64,000 nucleotides of DNA from contig ML677351.1 in assembly GCA_007922305.1 (NCBI GenBank), positions 14,116,749-14,180,748 on the forward strand, given 5' to 3'. Within the stretch, counting starts at the first letter, position 1; each line of letters opens with the position of its first letter. The position numbers and the translations under genes are program-made. The DNA is from Dermatemys mawii. Taxonomy: Eukaryota > Chordata > Testudines > Dermatemydidae. The notes below the pieces were generated by a model. The model did no database searches. It was not told where the DNA came from and worked only from the letters and a program-made list of their open reading frames with translations. Below, in pieces: positions 23,101 through 34,977 of the stretch.

Positions 23101-23367
23101 TTGGAGCGTGAAGACATCTTCTTCCAGCACCTTTATGCTCTCAGTGGGCTTAAGGATATGGGAAGTTGGCAAGGTAGGTTCAGAGAATATCCTTTCATTT
23201 GCATGCAACACTATAGCATTCTGCAGAGTCAAAGACCTACACACTGTGTCTGCTAATCCAGAGACGACTACAGCTACTAAGAGCCAAACTGACATCTTGG
23301 AAAGAACTGATCCTTCATTTAAACTCTCAGATTCAAGAATGATTGATTCCAAACGAGGTTCACTTAC
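20192..23367 (-). other. Intron of gene A between V-like exon and C2 exon
   Basis: It holds a hAT-like MITE at 20529-20686 and a simple TAGA run near 21340-21357. No other exon is supported. Long open frames at 22856-23443 (plus) and 22966-23370 (minus) have no Ig pattern. Confidence 0.4.
20529..20686. mobile_element. Short hAT-like MITE
   Basis: It begins 'cagtggttctcaaccc' at 20529 and ends with the inverse 'aggttgagaacccc' near 20685. Length is about 158 bp with no coding content. The same terminal family occurs at 34268-34402. Confidence 0.7.
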
Positions 23368-23630
23368 CAAATACTTTCAGAAAGAAAGATTTTTTGCTTG
23401 TGTTTGTAAAAGCAAATTCATACTTTCCTTCATCCTTCTTTGATACCTCCTTCAGCTGCAGAGATCTGCTCTGCAACCACATACTCTTGTTACAATAAGC
23501 GTCACAGGCTACCCCAAGAGATCCTTTAGGCTTTGAATTCCCATCGTAATGTTGACTGAGTCACCAATGATTCCACTGACAGGGTGTGCTTCCTCATTAG
23601 TGTGGCCCCCAGCAATAATCATTAAACACA
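23368..23630 (-). pseudogene. Broken V-domain exon of CD2-like gene A
   Basis: The 3' half reads cleanly as the end of a CD2-family V domain: LQLKEVSKKDEGKYEFAF, an N-glycosylation site (NTS), then FFLKVF and a phase-1 GTAAGT donor at 23368. The 5' half matches the A/B strands (SGIIGDSVNITMG) but in a different frame, with an in-frame TAG after it. The two halves need a one-base shift near 23510. The domain is also about 30 residues short: the C, C' and D strands with the usual Ile/Leu-Trp-Lys-Lys are missing. I find no good splice acceptor at its 5' end. Together these point to a dead exon. Splicing directly from the signal exon to the C2 exon would skip it and keep the frame. Confidence 0.65.
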
Positions 23631-24004
23631 GTCACTGATTTCATTGCGTGTCCGTCCATTGGTTCTGGACTGGCTGACTCACAAAAGGCAAAACTCCAGA
23701 TAAGATGTAAAAATGGTAAATCTGATCATAGTGGGAAAGTGGGAGAGGGGAAGAGAGGGGGTTAAACCTGAAGTGAAGGCAAACTCTGCTGTCCTGCAAA
23801 GATCAAGGCAAGGGGCACACCTTAAAGCCAGAACTACACGACAAAGACATGAGCATACCCCCTTCTTTTCCTCCTAAGTTCCTACCTCCAACAGCTCCAC
23901 CTCCTCAGAGCTTAGAGGCTGAGACAGCGTCTAGGGAGTCCAACACTCAGCAGGCTAACTGGGACCAGTTCATGAATTACATGAGCCATCGTACATACGG
24001 CAGT

Positions 24005-24245
24005 AAAATTAACTTACACTGATATAGCACCACTCATTTGAGGATCTCAAAGGCTTTTGCAAACTTGAATCAATTAAGACTCACACTGTCCCTTCGCACA
24101 GGTAACTATCACTATCAATGGAGGGACATAGTGGCTATTGCTAAATGACTTGCCCAAGGTCATATGGAGAGTTGGGACTAGAATCTCAGAGTCCCACATT
24201 TCCATCTCCTGCTTTAACCAGCATGCCACAGACGAAGCCTCTGAG
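24005..24245. repeat. MIR-like SINE fragment
   Basis: It contains the characteristic 'gacttgcccaaggtcatat' core and the following 'agagttgggactagaa' segment of tRNA-derived MIR/CORE-SINE repeats. Related copies lie at 40145-40320 and 53757-53965. Confidence 0.6.
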
Positions 24246-24492
24246 GCTATCATTTTCAGGTGCGCTCCCAACCGCAGTACCTCAAGGCAATAATGCACTG
24301 TTAGTTATTATTAGTTCATACAAAAATCTGTCTTACTTTGCTCTGATGGCCCCTTTTCGTGCTTCAGCGATTACAACACTTGATACTTCCCAATGCCCGG
24401 TGGTGACCTTACAAAGATATCCAAGCAAAATGACTGTTTCCATTCACCTGGACGAATCCATGCCAGTTTCATAAAGAAAACCCCCCACTTAC

Positions 24493-24565
24493 CATCCATC
24501 ATGATTATCATCACCAGCACGCACTTCAGGGTAAAAGGAGATTTGAAATCCATTTTAAGGAGCAT
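24493..24565 (-). CDS. Signal-peptide exon of CD2-like gene A
   Basis: The minus strand encodes a start Met, a short basic segment and a hydrophobic core (FTLKCVLVMIIMMD), ending in phase 1 at a perfect GTAAGT donor after 24493. A second in-frame Met four residues in (24551-24553) may be the real start. The layout matches the signal exon at 34978-35032 (also phase 1, ending in Gly when joined). The V exon that follows it is broken, so this exon is either a relic or feeds a V-less product through the C2 exon. Confidence 0.55.
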
Positions 24566-27247
24566 TTTGCATCATCTGTTAAGAACAGGATCTGGCTACA
24601 CGGCTAAACGAATCTGCTGCTCAGGAAATGATGTCAGAAGCAGGAACAAAAAAAAAATCAACACACCCCATACTGAATAACATATCAGAATAGACCTTTA
24701 AGGTTCCAGGTGGCTGAACTCATGCTGCAGTGACATGAGCCACGATCTGCTTGCAAGGCCCCGCATCCGGGAGCTGGGGGTGTGTCAGAATGGGATCCAG
24801 ACAGGGAAGAGAAAGGACTCTCTCCCAGCCATCTGATCAGATTTAGGAAGAAGCCAGTGCAAAGCCTATCCTGAGCAAAGGAGGAAACACCTGTTTCCTA
24901 CGCTCCCCTGTTCTTTTTGCAGTCTTTGGTTGATTGGTTTAAAGTGCAGCTCAAAAAAGAATGGCCATGGTCAAAGAAAGCAATCTGGGCAGCCACACCC
25001 TTTTTTCACCAACAACTGCCACTGCAGTCAGTGGGAGATGCAGGAGAGGCCATCTTTGAGGATCAGGCGAGCATTATGAGTCTGAACTTCGGGGTGTTCT
25101 CTTTTATCAGCCACGGGAGAAATATATCATACCTGAATGGGCCATGTGCAGCCCCTAATGGAGATTAATGGCTACAGGGAGTTGAGGTGGGTTGATAAGG
25201 AGACCCCCCAGGCTGGTGCTTGATTTGATATGACTGGCAGAGAGGAAACAGAGAGAAAAATCAGTGTGTAATAATGTCTGAGTCCAGTGCGGTCTCACAT
25301 AGGAGTCTGTCCAGATTCTGTAGTATGCAGGCTGGAGATTTAGGAACATGATGCACGACCTAAACAGTGGTAATATAAAGTAGATGTCTACATGCCACAG
25401 CAAAGGGTTTAGACCCATTACCCTACTCCCAGCCCTAATCCAGCTGTCAGTGGGCCAGAGCCTCAGCTGATGTCATTGCAATAAATAGAGCTACACTTAT
25501 TTACCCCAGTTGAAAATACAGCCCACCAGTAACATTTAAGATCAGCCCAATCTTAGCCACATGGGGGATGGAGGCTCTCATGGCAAAATATTGAATTCAA
25601 ATTTTTAAGGTGCACGTGGGTTGCAGTGAGATTAGGACATGACTTCAGAGTACAACTGGAATACAGCACTCCTCAACGTTGCTTAACTTCATGCAAAGCA
25701 CACACATCTCATTTGGCTTGGTCAGGATAATCTGACAGCAGTCCTGAGGTATGGATTTGTGGATATTTTTCGTGTGTGTTTCAGTGAGACATTTAAAACC
25801 GCACCTCTTATTGTTTAAACTCTTACCACATTAGACTATTCCCAGCTTGACTGCTCAGCCTCCCGGCCTCTTGTTTTGATTCCCTCTTAGCATGTCAGTT
25901 AAAGTCGGTTCTCAGTTATCCATGTCCAAAATCTGCAAAATGGCTTAAGACCACAGCAGCTTCATCCTGTCACTATCATAGGTGCAGAGGACAAACCCGA
26001 ACTGATCTATGACATGACAGAAATAGCCCTCTCTGAGAAAAGCAGTGATGTGCATCTTCAGACACCCGCAGTGGTGGGGAGAGGAGAGCAAGGCTTTTAC
26101 AGTAAGCGTTACCCTTTCATTTCCTGCTGTGCTGCTAAAATTAATTGAGGAAAATGTCACTTGCAGACTTAGGGCTACATATCACCCTCAGATGCTCACT
26201 TTCCGTCCCTGGGGTACATTTTTGCCCTTATGTTTTGGGGCTGCCTGCCTGGTTGCTGTCTTTTTTGCTATTCTAGAGGCAAGACAGGGAGAGAGAGAAG
26301 GTGGGAGGGATTAAAAATGGAATACTGAAAAGATCAGAATGTTAGAAAAAAACCTTCCAGGCAAAAATCTTCCAATGCTGGGGAGTCAGGAAAAGAATCG
26401 TGAAGATTTAGAGCCACATTATCCTCTTAATTACACCAGAGCAATCCTACGGAGATCATGTAGAGAGTTACAGAGAAAAATCTGGCCTTCTGATTGCAGC
26501 TATACTGTTAGAAAAATGACCCTGTGACTGTCACACTGCAGTAGCCTGTCTTTAGTCTGTCTTGATGATTCCAGACCACACAAGTTCCATTTATGAATCC
26601 AAATGGTGATATTTCTAACTGTCAATTCCCCCTACATCACACAACGTGTGGGCTCTTTCTGCCTCTTGCTGGAGCTAGAATGGAGGTAATGATCCTGTTG
26701 ACTGTACACAGGGCAGGACGGGCTGCAGCTTGATGTGTTGTATAAATTGTCTTCAACTCCCAGTCCCACCCAATCCCCCACCCCCAACAACAACTTTCTT
26801 TTGGATTAAACAGCTTGATTTTGTTTCCAAAGGCCTGTACATTGTCATACTTTAAATATTTCAGAAGTTGCTGAACACAATACCTGAAAGATTCTTCTCA
26901 ATACAATGACGGTAATGAGCAATTATCTTGGCCTTTACATCTTCAGACATTAACTTAACAAATCCTCAGAAGTCAGAACCTCTCAGAGAAAGCACTTCCC
27001 CTTTTTGTGTAAAGGAACTGAAGGCTTTATGTAGGTATTTTTTTAAAAAAAACCCTATTGCAGGTTTCAGATCATTAACAGAAACCACAAGTAGATGTAA
27101 AAATGAAAAATATATACATGTTGAAGGTGAACTGAAACACTGTTACCTGCCAAACCTAAGTTCAATGTTCCATTTTCTCCTTCCACAGCTGTGAGCATCA
27201 TTAACCACTATAGCAGAGAAAGGAGCTTGCTTCCTTTCACTACATTA
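24566..27247. other. Region between gene A signal exon and the 27.2 kb MITE
   Basis: No splice-compatible Ig, membrane or cytoplasmic exon was found on the minus strand, though this is where the rest of gene B1 might be expected. The sequence upstream of 24565 may include the promoter of gene A, but no clear TATA box or initiator was identified. Confidence 0.35.
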
Positions 27248-27531
27248 AGGCCTTGTCTTCACTAGAGGGGGGGATCGACTGCAGATACGCAACTTCAGCT
27301 ACGTGAATAACATAGCTGAAGTTGGCGTATCTGCAGCCAACTTACCTGCCATCCTCACGGCAGCGGCAGTCAGTGGTGCACTCCCCCATCGACTCCAGCT
27401 TACGCCTCTGGTCAAGCTGGAGTTACAGAGTCGATGGGGGCAATGCTGGCGATCGATTTCTCGTGATGCGAGATGCGATAAATCGATTGCCATAAAATCG
27501 ATCTTTTCCCGCTGTAGTGAAGACAAGCCTA
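27248..27531. mobile_element. MITE with long inverted ends
   Basis: It begins 'aggccttgtcttcacta' and ends 'tagtgaagacaagcct', with further inner inverted phrases ('acttcagctacgtgaataac' versus 'atagctgaagttggcgtat'). A related element lies at 29505-29778 and a partial one at about 56465. Noncoding. Confidence 0.8.
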
Positions 27532-28069
27532 AGAGTGGGTGGGGCAAGGGAAAGAGGCCTCAATTCAGGTCTTAGCAGGTAAGAAAAGGAGGAAATAAGT
27601 TCATTTATACATCAAAATATCTGAGCCTTATTTGCGAATGCTAACTCTGCACATTTATTCCCTTTAATGATTTGGGATCGGATATTGACTATTATTATTA
27701 ATGTATTTCAGATCACCATTAATGGGGGATATATTTTAAACCACCAGTCCTCTGGGACCCTCTCCTTTTAAAGTTAATCATGAAACCAGAGGGCAGGAAC
27801 AGTTGGTGGGTCTGTGGTAGAAGCAGATCTCTCTGCATGGGGGCAACACAACCAGTTCATAGGCGGAACAGAAAAGAGATTGCACCAATGGAAGCCAAGT
27901 GTGGGGATAGTAAATCAAAAGGAGAGGCTGTCTTTGGAGACAGTATAGGCAGATTTGGCACTGCAGGCCTCTACCACCCCTCTGCTAGATGGGGATATTA
28001 TATCCCTTTGAGCAATGGGAATCAGGACCAGTCATCTCAAGAGCTCTTCATTAGCAATTGATGAGGATT
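27532..28069. other. Intergenic/intronic sequence, nothing specific seen
   Basis: No exon of the receptor family and no obvious repeat was identified. Confidence 0.3.
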
Positions 28070-29432
28070 AAGAGAGTTCAGACTGGGAAGACATACCGAG
28101 TGGGGTGCTGCAGGATTGGTACTGGGTCTGACACTATTCAATAATTTTGTTAACAACTTGGATGACAGGAGAGTGTACTTAGCACTTGCAGATGACACCA
28201 GACTGGGAGGGGTTGCAAGCACTTTGGATTCGAATTGAAAATGATAAATTGGAGGATTGGTCTGAAATCAACTATTTGAAATTCAATCAGGATGTGCAAA
28301 GTACCACGCTTAGGGAAAAAAATGAACTGCACAAATACAAACTGGAGAATAGCTAGTATTGGAGAAAAGGATGTGGGGGTTATAGTGAATCACAAACTAA
28401 ATGCATGATGGTACTTTGAAAAAGACAAATGTTATTCTGGGGTGTGTTAACAGGAGCATTGTAAATAGGACACAGTATGCAATTGTTCCACTCCACTTGA
28501 TACTGGTGCTGGAGTACCAGTGCCAGTTTTGGGCTCCATACTTTGAGGAAGATGTATATAAATTTGAGAGTTGGGGGTCAGCACTACCATGTTACGCAAA
28601 GGACACTTGACAAAATGACCGTACTTAGTGACGGACATGGGGGTGGAGGGGGGTTATGTCATTCAAATTTTTTTTTAATTACCACAGACATCAAAATTTT
28701 TACCACGGACACTTGTGTCCATGTACAGACACATTACTGACCCCTGGAGAGAGTCCAGAGGTGAACACCACCAACAAAAAGAGGTTAAAAAACTGCATGT
28801 TTAGTCTTGAGAAGAGACAGCTGAGTGGGAACAAGATAACAGTCTTCAGATGTGTAAAAGGTTGTTATGAAGAGGATGGTGAGCGGTTTTTTTCCATATC
28901 TATCAAGGATAGGACAAGAGGTAATTGGTTTAGTTTGTAGTAAGGGAGATTTGGATTAGATATTAAGAACAACTAACTATGAGGCTAGTTAAACACTGGA
29001 CCAGGTTAGCTGCAGAGGGCATGGAATCTCTGTTACTGAAAGTTTTTAAGAATAGGTTAGATGAACACCTGTCAGGATGGTCTAAGGACTTGTCTAAACT
29101 GCCCCACAGTTCAGAAAATGGGGGTGTGAACAGCAATGTGCTGTGCTGTAACCCCCCTGTGTCGATGCTGTCCGTGCAAACTTAAAGGTAGGACTGCGTC
29201 AGTGCAAACGAGGGACCTCTAAGTTTGTGCTCACACCATCAACACAAGGAAGTTAGGGCGTGGCACTTTGGTGCACACTGTTATTCACACCCCTGTTATC
29301 TGAACTGGGGGGCAATACAGACATGCCCTAGGTGTATTTAGCTCTGCCTCAAGACTAGACAAGATGACTGGGCTGGGCTGGGCTAGATGCCCTCTTGAGG
29401 TCCCTTCCAGCCCTACGTCACTATGATTCTAT
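28070..29432 (+). mobile_element. CR1-type LINE 3' part, plus orientation
   Basis: It opens with the reverse-transcriptase C-terminal stretch typical of CR1 (LFNNFVNNLDD-like peptide at about 28130-28165, broken), continues through the 3' region, and ends with 'tcccttccagccctacgtca' followed by 'ctatgattctat', the CR1 3' terminus. It is interrupted by a MITE at about 29083-29329. Heavily mutated. Confidence 0.75.
29083..29329. mobile_element. MITE nested in the CR1 copy
   Basis: The segment from 'aaggacttgtctaaactgcc' to 'atacagacatgcccta' interrupts the CR1 sequence, which resumes at about 29330 with 'ggtgtatttagctctgcc'. Its ends resemble the inverted termini of the 27248-27531 family. Confidence 0.55.
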
Positions 29433-29504
29433 TTTATGGAGCTCTTTGCATCCTGGCAGGGAAATTGTAAATGTTCCTTCTCCTTCCCCCAAGCTTCTGC
29501 TCTA

Positions 29505-29778
29505 TGGGCAGGTCTATACTACCTGCTGGATCAGCAGGTATCGACTGATCTTTTGGGGTCAATTTATCATGTCTAGTTTAGATGCAATAAATCGATCCCT
29601 GAGCGCTCTCCTGTCATCTCTGGAACTCCACTGCCACGAGAGGCGCAGGTGGAGTCGACGGGGGAGCAGCAGCAGTTGACTCGGTGACCTAAATACATTG
29701 ACTTCAGCTACACTATTCCCATAGCTGAAGTTGTCTATCTTAGGTCAATACCCCTCGCCCCTCAGTGTAGACCAGGGC
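29505..29778. mobile_element. MITE related to the 27.2 kb element
   Basis: It begins 'gggcaggtctatac' and ends 'cagtgtagaccagggct', with inner inverted phrases 'acttcagctacactattccc' and 'atagctgaagttgtc' as in the 27.2 kb copy. Confidence 0.65.
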
Positions 29779-31611
29779 TACGTTTGGTGCTACTGTGGTC
29801 AATGCAGCCTGTTCCAGCACAGTGTCAGATTCCTTCTCTCCAGGGCACAAAAGCAGCAACAGGTGGTGTGGGGAGGGGGGGAGGGTGGTGAAAGAAAGAA
29901 TATGGGGAGAGACTGAAGGGGGAAGAAGGCATATTCAGGATTCCAACAGAGAGCAACCGACTGTAGGGCGAAGTGGGGGTGGGGGAAGAGGATGAATACA
30001 TGGTTTTTATTTTATTTTTAAAACGAGGTAAAGCCACATACTCAGGTTGTGAACACTTCCTGGAGGGAGGGAATCATGTACATATACACTTTTCTGGGTT
30101 ATAGCCACACAGCTGCATGTGGAGAAGGCAATAAAATGCCTGCTATGCATTTTGGCCCTTTTGCTGTGCAATTTGGAGATCTTGGCTACACTTTGTGGTG
30201 TCTAGACAGTTGAGAGGTGTGATCGGGGCCTTGCCAGAGGCAAGAACCCCATGCTCCGTTGGATGAAATGCAGACATATAGGAATCCAGACACCGCATCC
30301 ATCAGATACAAAATAGAGGGTTGTTATTAATTATATTATTGTAGCATGTAGGAGCCCCAGTCATGGACAAGGACTCCCACTGTGCTAGGCACTGTACAAA
30401 CACAACAGTCCCAGCCCCAAACAGCTTACGGATAGAACAGAAACTATAGTCATGTGCACACACTCTCAGGTAACGATAGACAGGAACCTAGAAATGCACA
30501 GGACCACCCTACACTCACGAACAGTGGTCCTCAAGACTCCCCACTGTTTCAGATTGAAGCCTGCTGAATTGTTACAGAGCCTTTCCATTTTATAAAGCCA
30601 TATATGGGGAGTTTCCCCACTGCTCCTCTAACTTAGATGCTGATAAGACTGATCGGGACCCAGCAGGAAACTGCTTTTATGCCCTGGGGATGATTTGTTC
30701 TCTTTTTTTGTCTCATATTCTGCAAAACATCTGTGAGCGATTTCCCCACGCTGCCCCCAAAAGATGAATGATCTGCATGGCTGGCTCCATAAACACCTGC
30801 CTGCCTGCTATGCCCAGCTACACGTTACGCCCCCATCGCTGATGAGCCATGAGGTAGAGGGTTTACTTGGGGCGGATTGAGACAGGGGAGAGAGAAACAC
30901 AGAAATGGAGGAGGTGTAACAACCGTTCTGTGGTTGGGCCGGATGGACAGTGGAACATTTCCCCCGAGGCAGGGATGGTCTGGAGGAAGAGGTAAAGCTG
31001 CCTCCTGAACCGGCAGTCCCACCCCTCCTGTCATAAGGTTTGGAAGGGGGCACCTCAGGGGCTTGACGTGAGCAGAATGAGGGGCAGGACAAAGCAAACC
31101 AATGCCCAATCCTCCACTGGCATAAGGTTCCTGAGCACGACTAACTTACATGTGCTCATGTGACATGGCAACTCTAAATCAGAGAGCCGTTACCAGCATA
31201 TTGCCATACCCAAGCACTTAAAAATCATGCACAAGGCCCCCAAATCATGATATTTGTAAAATAATCATTCTTGGAGGGGAGTGTTGGATGGATTGTTTGG
31301 TTTTGGTTGGATTTTGCGCCTTTACAGGTCACGTTTTACAGATTTCCTCCACAATCAGAGGCACTAGATAATTTCTTTTTCTTTTATATGAAAAGTGAGA
31401 TTCTCATATAGCCATCTGACTCTGACAACTGGGGCTTTAAGAAAAAACACTAAATGCCACAGAAATTGGGATGGGATCATGATGAAAGGTGGCAACCCCA
31501 TAAACTGGCACTTTGCAGTTCCTCTCCTTCCAGGTCATCTGAGTGAGGAATCAAGCCCTTTGACATTCCAATATATATTTCTAGAACTCTTAGATGACTT
31601 GGTTTGCAAAT
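29779..31611. other. Mixed sequence with one repeat fragment
   Basis: A fragment of the same short repeat as at 5980-6068 lies at about 30330-30440. A GA-rich run occurs at 29870-29995. At 30820-31090 the minus strand is unusually proline/serine rich in two frames (see findings). No exon is called. Confidence 0.35.
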
Positions 31612-32560
31612 CATAGAATCAAAGAGATGTAGGGTTGGAAGGGATCTCAAGAGGTCATCTATTCCAGTCCCCTGGCTGAGGCAGGACCAACTATACCTAG
31701 ACCAGGTGTTTGTTTACCCCGTTCTTAAAAACCTCCATGGTGGGGATTCCACAACCTCTTTTGGAAGTCTACTGCAGTGCTTAACTATCCTTATAGTTAG
31801 AAAGTTTTTCCTGAAGACATCATATATGAAGACAGTCCTTGCCCCCCCATCCCCAATCTTCATTTCTTAAGACTAAATATGGCCATTTTTGTCACCTTTC
31901 CTCGGAGGTTAAATTTTCTAAGCCTATCATCATTTGTGTTGCTCTCCTCTGGACTTTTTGCTATTTGTCCTCATCTTTGTTAAAGTATAGTGCCCCAAAC
32001 AGACAATACTCCAGCTCAAGCTTTAACAGTGCCAAGTATGCAGGACTACTTGACCTCCAGTGTCTTACATATAACAGACCTGTTATACACCCCATAATGA
32101 TATTTGCTTTTTTGCAACAGTACCACATTGTTGGCTCAGATTCAGTTTGTGACCCACTATAATCCTCAGATCCCCTTCAGCAACATTACTGTCTAGCCAC
32201 TTATTTCCTATTTTGTAGTTGTGCATTTGATTTTTCCTTCCTTTACACTTATCTTCATTGCATTTTATCTTACTGAATTCAGACCAATTCTCCAATTTGT
32301 TATGGTCACTTTGAATTCCAATTCTACTCTCCGAAGTGCTTGCAACAGTCGTTGTCACCCACAATTTTATAAGTATATTCTTCACTTCATATCCACATCA
32401 ATAATGAAAATATTGAAGAGTACTGGAAACAGGGCAATTTCCTGCAGAACTGCACTAGATCTGTCCTCAGTTTGACAATGAGCCATTGATAACTACTCTT
32501 TGGGCATGGTTTGTCAAGCAGTTATGCACCCACCTTATAGTAATTTCAACTAGACTATAT
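31612..32560 (-). mobile_element. CR1-type LINE 3' part, minus orientation
   Basis: It starts with the reverse complement of a CR1 3' end ('atcatagaatcaaagagatg' and 'ggaagggatctcaagaggtc'). Further in, the minus strand carries the CR1 phrase corresponding to KWLDSNVAEGDLRIIV at about 32150-32200. Broken by stops and indels. Confidence 0.75.
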
Positions 32561-32584
32561 ATATTCATAGTTTACTTATGAGAA

Positions 32585-33345
32585 TATCATATTATAAGAG
32601 CATAAGAACTGTCACACTGGGTTAGGGTTAGACCAATGGTCCATCCAGCCCTGTATCCTATCTCTGGCAATGGCCTGTACTAGAACTTCAAGGGAAGTGT
32701 ATAGAACAGGGAAATTCTGGAGAGATCCACCCCTGTACTCCCATCTCAGCTTCTTGCAGTCAGAAGTTTAGGGTCATCCTGAGCATGGGGTTACATCTCT
32801 GTCCATCTTGGCTAACAGCCCTTGATGGACCTATGCTCCATGAACTTATCTAATTCTTTTTTGAACCCAGTTATACTTTAGGCTATCACAACATCCCATA
32901 GCAAGGAGTTGCACAGGTTAATTGCACTTTTGTGAAAAAGTGTTTCCTCTTGTTTGTACTAAACCTGCTGCCTATTAATTTCAATGGGTGACCCCAGGCA
33001 TTTATAGTATAGGAAAGGATGAATAACCTCTCTCTATTCTCTTTTCCCACATCATTCATGATTTTATAGACCTCTGTCATATCCCCCGAATCATCTCTTT
33101 TCTAAGCTGGTTTGGCATGATTTGTTCTTGACAAATCCATGTTGGCTATTACTTATTATCCTATTATCCACTAGGTGCTTACAAATTTTTTGTTTACTAA
33201 ATTGTTCCAGTATCTTTCCAGGAATCAAAGTTAAGCTGACTAGTCTGTACTTCCCTATGTCCTTTTTGTTTCCCATGTTAAATATAGGTACTATGTTTTC
33301 CCCTTCTGGTCCTCTGGGACCCCACATCTCCTCCTGAGATTGCTT
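32585..33345 (-). mobile_element. Second CR1-type LINE fragment, minus orientation
   Basis: The minus strand at 33100-33327 encodes a reverse-transcriptase piece with the CR1 signature 'YRLVSLTLIPGKILEQ' and 'NSQHGFVKNKSC'. The 3' region follows down to 32585, where 'actgggttagggttagacca' marks a CR1-family 3' segment. No full reverse transcriptase. Confidence 0.8.
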
Positions 33346-33643
33346 ATTTCAGAGCCTAAATAAGGTTTTAGGGGCCTAAATTTTAGTGTCTTATATTTGG
33401 AAATCTTGGCCCAGGGTAGGTTTTATGACTAACAAATAATACAACAGGCTTGTTCGAAGGTAGTGGGTGATAAAGTACATCTTAGAACTTTAGATCACCC
33501 TATAAGGGACCAAACAAACTCAAAACTATCAGAAAATAAAATGAGGAGCAAATGATGATAAGTAGAAAAACTATAACCTACTATAACAAACTCTGGGGGG
33601 TCTGTTCCACCCACACCTACAGATTATACACTTTTACACCTAC

Positions 33644-33922
33644 CATGTACGTATAGTTGAAAAATTCTTTGGTAGACATGGTCTGAGGTTACATTATACA
33701 CATCCACTGTGTATTGTCCTTCATCCTCTCTCTTTATATTCTTAAGCGCTGAGGTTCCATTAGAAAAGACAGTAAACCTATCCATACGATATGTCCCGTT
33801 ATATAACAAAGTATTCTCCTTCTTCCAGATGATCTGAGCAGGGTGTTCGAAGTCAGGATAATTGAGGTGAAATGTAACAAAACCACCCAGGATGCCATTT
33901 ACAGTTGTCACATCACTGTGCA
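33644..33922 (-). CDS. V-type Ig domain exon of CD2/CD58-like gene B1
   Basis: A 279-nt exon, phase 1 to phase 1, with acceptor 'gttatttttccag' (starts at 33922) and donor GTAGGT after 33644. The 93 residues form a full V domain of the CD2/CD58/CD48 type: A/B strands 'VNGILGGFVTFHL', C strand 'IIWKKENTLL', E strand 'ALKNIKREDEGQY', G strand 'RIFQLYVH'. The B and F strands have no Cys, so the canonical disulfide is absent, which is diagnostic of this family's V domains. Three N-glycosylation sites (NGT twice, NVT). It should be the ligand-binding domain of a leukocyte adhesion receptor. No C2 or membrane exon of its own was found downstream before the gene A signal exon; it is phase-compatible with the C2 exon at 19952-20191. 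Confidence 0.85.
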
Positions 33923-34059
33923 CTGGAAAAATAACACATGCAAAATAATTTTACTTACGAAGCAGCACAGTATGTTTTGGGGCATGCTAAACAAACAGAT
34001 AAGATGTATTAAAATTAAGAAATATGCACTAAGTATCCTAATGATTAGATGAGGAGACT

Positions 34060-34220
34060 AGAAGGTAGGACTCCTGAGTCCTATTTCAGCTCCGCTACTA
34101 ACTTGCTATGTGGTCTTGGGCAAATCATTTAATTTTTCTCATCAGTTTCCCCATTTGTAAATGGGCTAATCTTGTCAATATCTACCTCTTCATATTTATG
34201 AGGCTCAAAGAAGTAATTTT
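34060..34220. repeat. MIR-like SINE
   Basis: The phrases 'gctatgtggtcttgggcaaa' and 'cagtttccccatttgtaaat' are typical of MIR-type SINEs. Noncoding. Confidence 0.65.
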
Positions 34221-34267
34221 TCTAAATTGTTTGAAATCCCCAGATGAAGGATGACATATAAAGTATA

Positions 34268-34402
34268 GGACAGTGGTTTCCAGCCTGTGTTTTGTGGACC
34301 CCTGGGGATCCACGGACTATAGGTAAGATTTCCAATCGGGTATACACCTTCATTTGAATGTTCAGTGTCCACAAATGAAAAAAAGGTTGAAAACCACTGG
34401 TT
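34268..34402. mobile_element. Short hAT-like MITE
   Basis: It begins 'cagtggtttccagcctgtg' and ends 'aaggttgaaaaccactg', an inverted terminal pair like that of 20529-20686. It is about 135 bp. Confidence 0.7.
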
Positions 34403-34977
34403 TAGGATTTCAGTAACCAATATATCCTCAGACAGAAGGTGAGGAAGTTCCAGCAGCTAATTCTAATGAAGTTACCTTTTGCAAACATGCAAAATAATAC
34501 AAATCCTCTATTGATTCATGAAGTATCTACAGTTTCTTACCATCATCTGAACACAATTCAATGCAGCCTTCTTTTCAGCATGAAAACAATGCTATCTATT
34601 TACTGCAATAAATAGATCGTGCATTTTATTATTAATTATTATTATTATTGTATTTCAAGGCAACATAGTCTTTGACACTCTTAAAAACATACTGAAACTA
34701 TTTTGTAGTGAGGTTGTCTATTTTTTTCAAAAGCAACTGCACTATAAGCCAAAGGTTAGTATAGCCAGAAACACAACGTAATGAAACAATCAGGAAATTT
34801 CATTTTACTTCACTCTAAAGTATGTATCAGTATGAGCTGATCCTGCACACTTTGAATTCAATGACAAAACTGCTAATTTCACCTGGAACAGTATCAGATG
34901 TTTCCTCTGAGTTTAATAGAAACACATTGCAGTGCTAGTGATTTACTGAGAAATAAAAAAAAGTAAATAAGTCTTAC

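Larger units (their letters stand above)
33923..34977 (-). other. Intron of gene B1 between signal and V exons
   Basis: It contains a MIR-like SINE at about 34060-34220 and a hAT-like MITE at 34268-34402, plus an ATT run near 34630-34650. The corresponding B2 intron is 43541-44947. Confidence 0.5.

Noticed and set aside
22966..23370. Minus-strand open frame with a signal-like MSVWLLVAVVVSG start
   Set aside because: Its frame is not the one that fits the V-domain end at 23368-23450, and it has no Ig strand pattern. The hydrophobic start is probably chance.
22856..23443. Plus-strand open frame of 195 codons
   Set aside because: No domain, no splice context, overlaps the minus-strand broken V exon; composition is not protein-like.
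25945..26160. Minus-strand open frame with several Cys and a Trp, tested as a C2 exon for B1
   Set aside because: Cys and Trp spacing does not fit an Ig C2 domain, and no phase-1 splice sites bound it.
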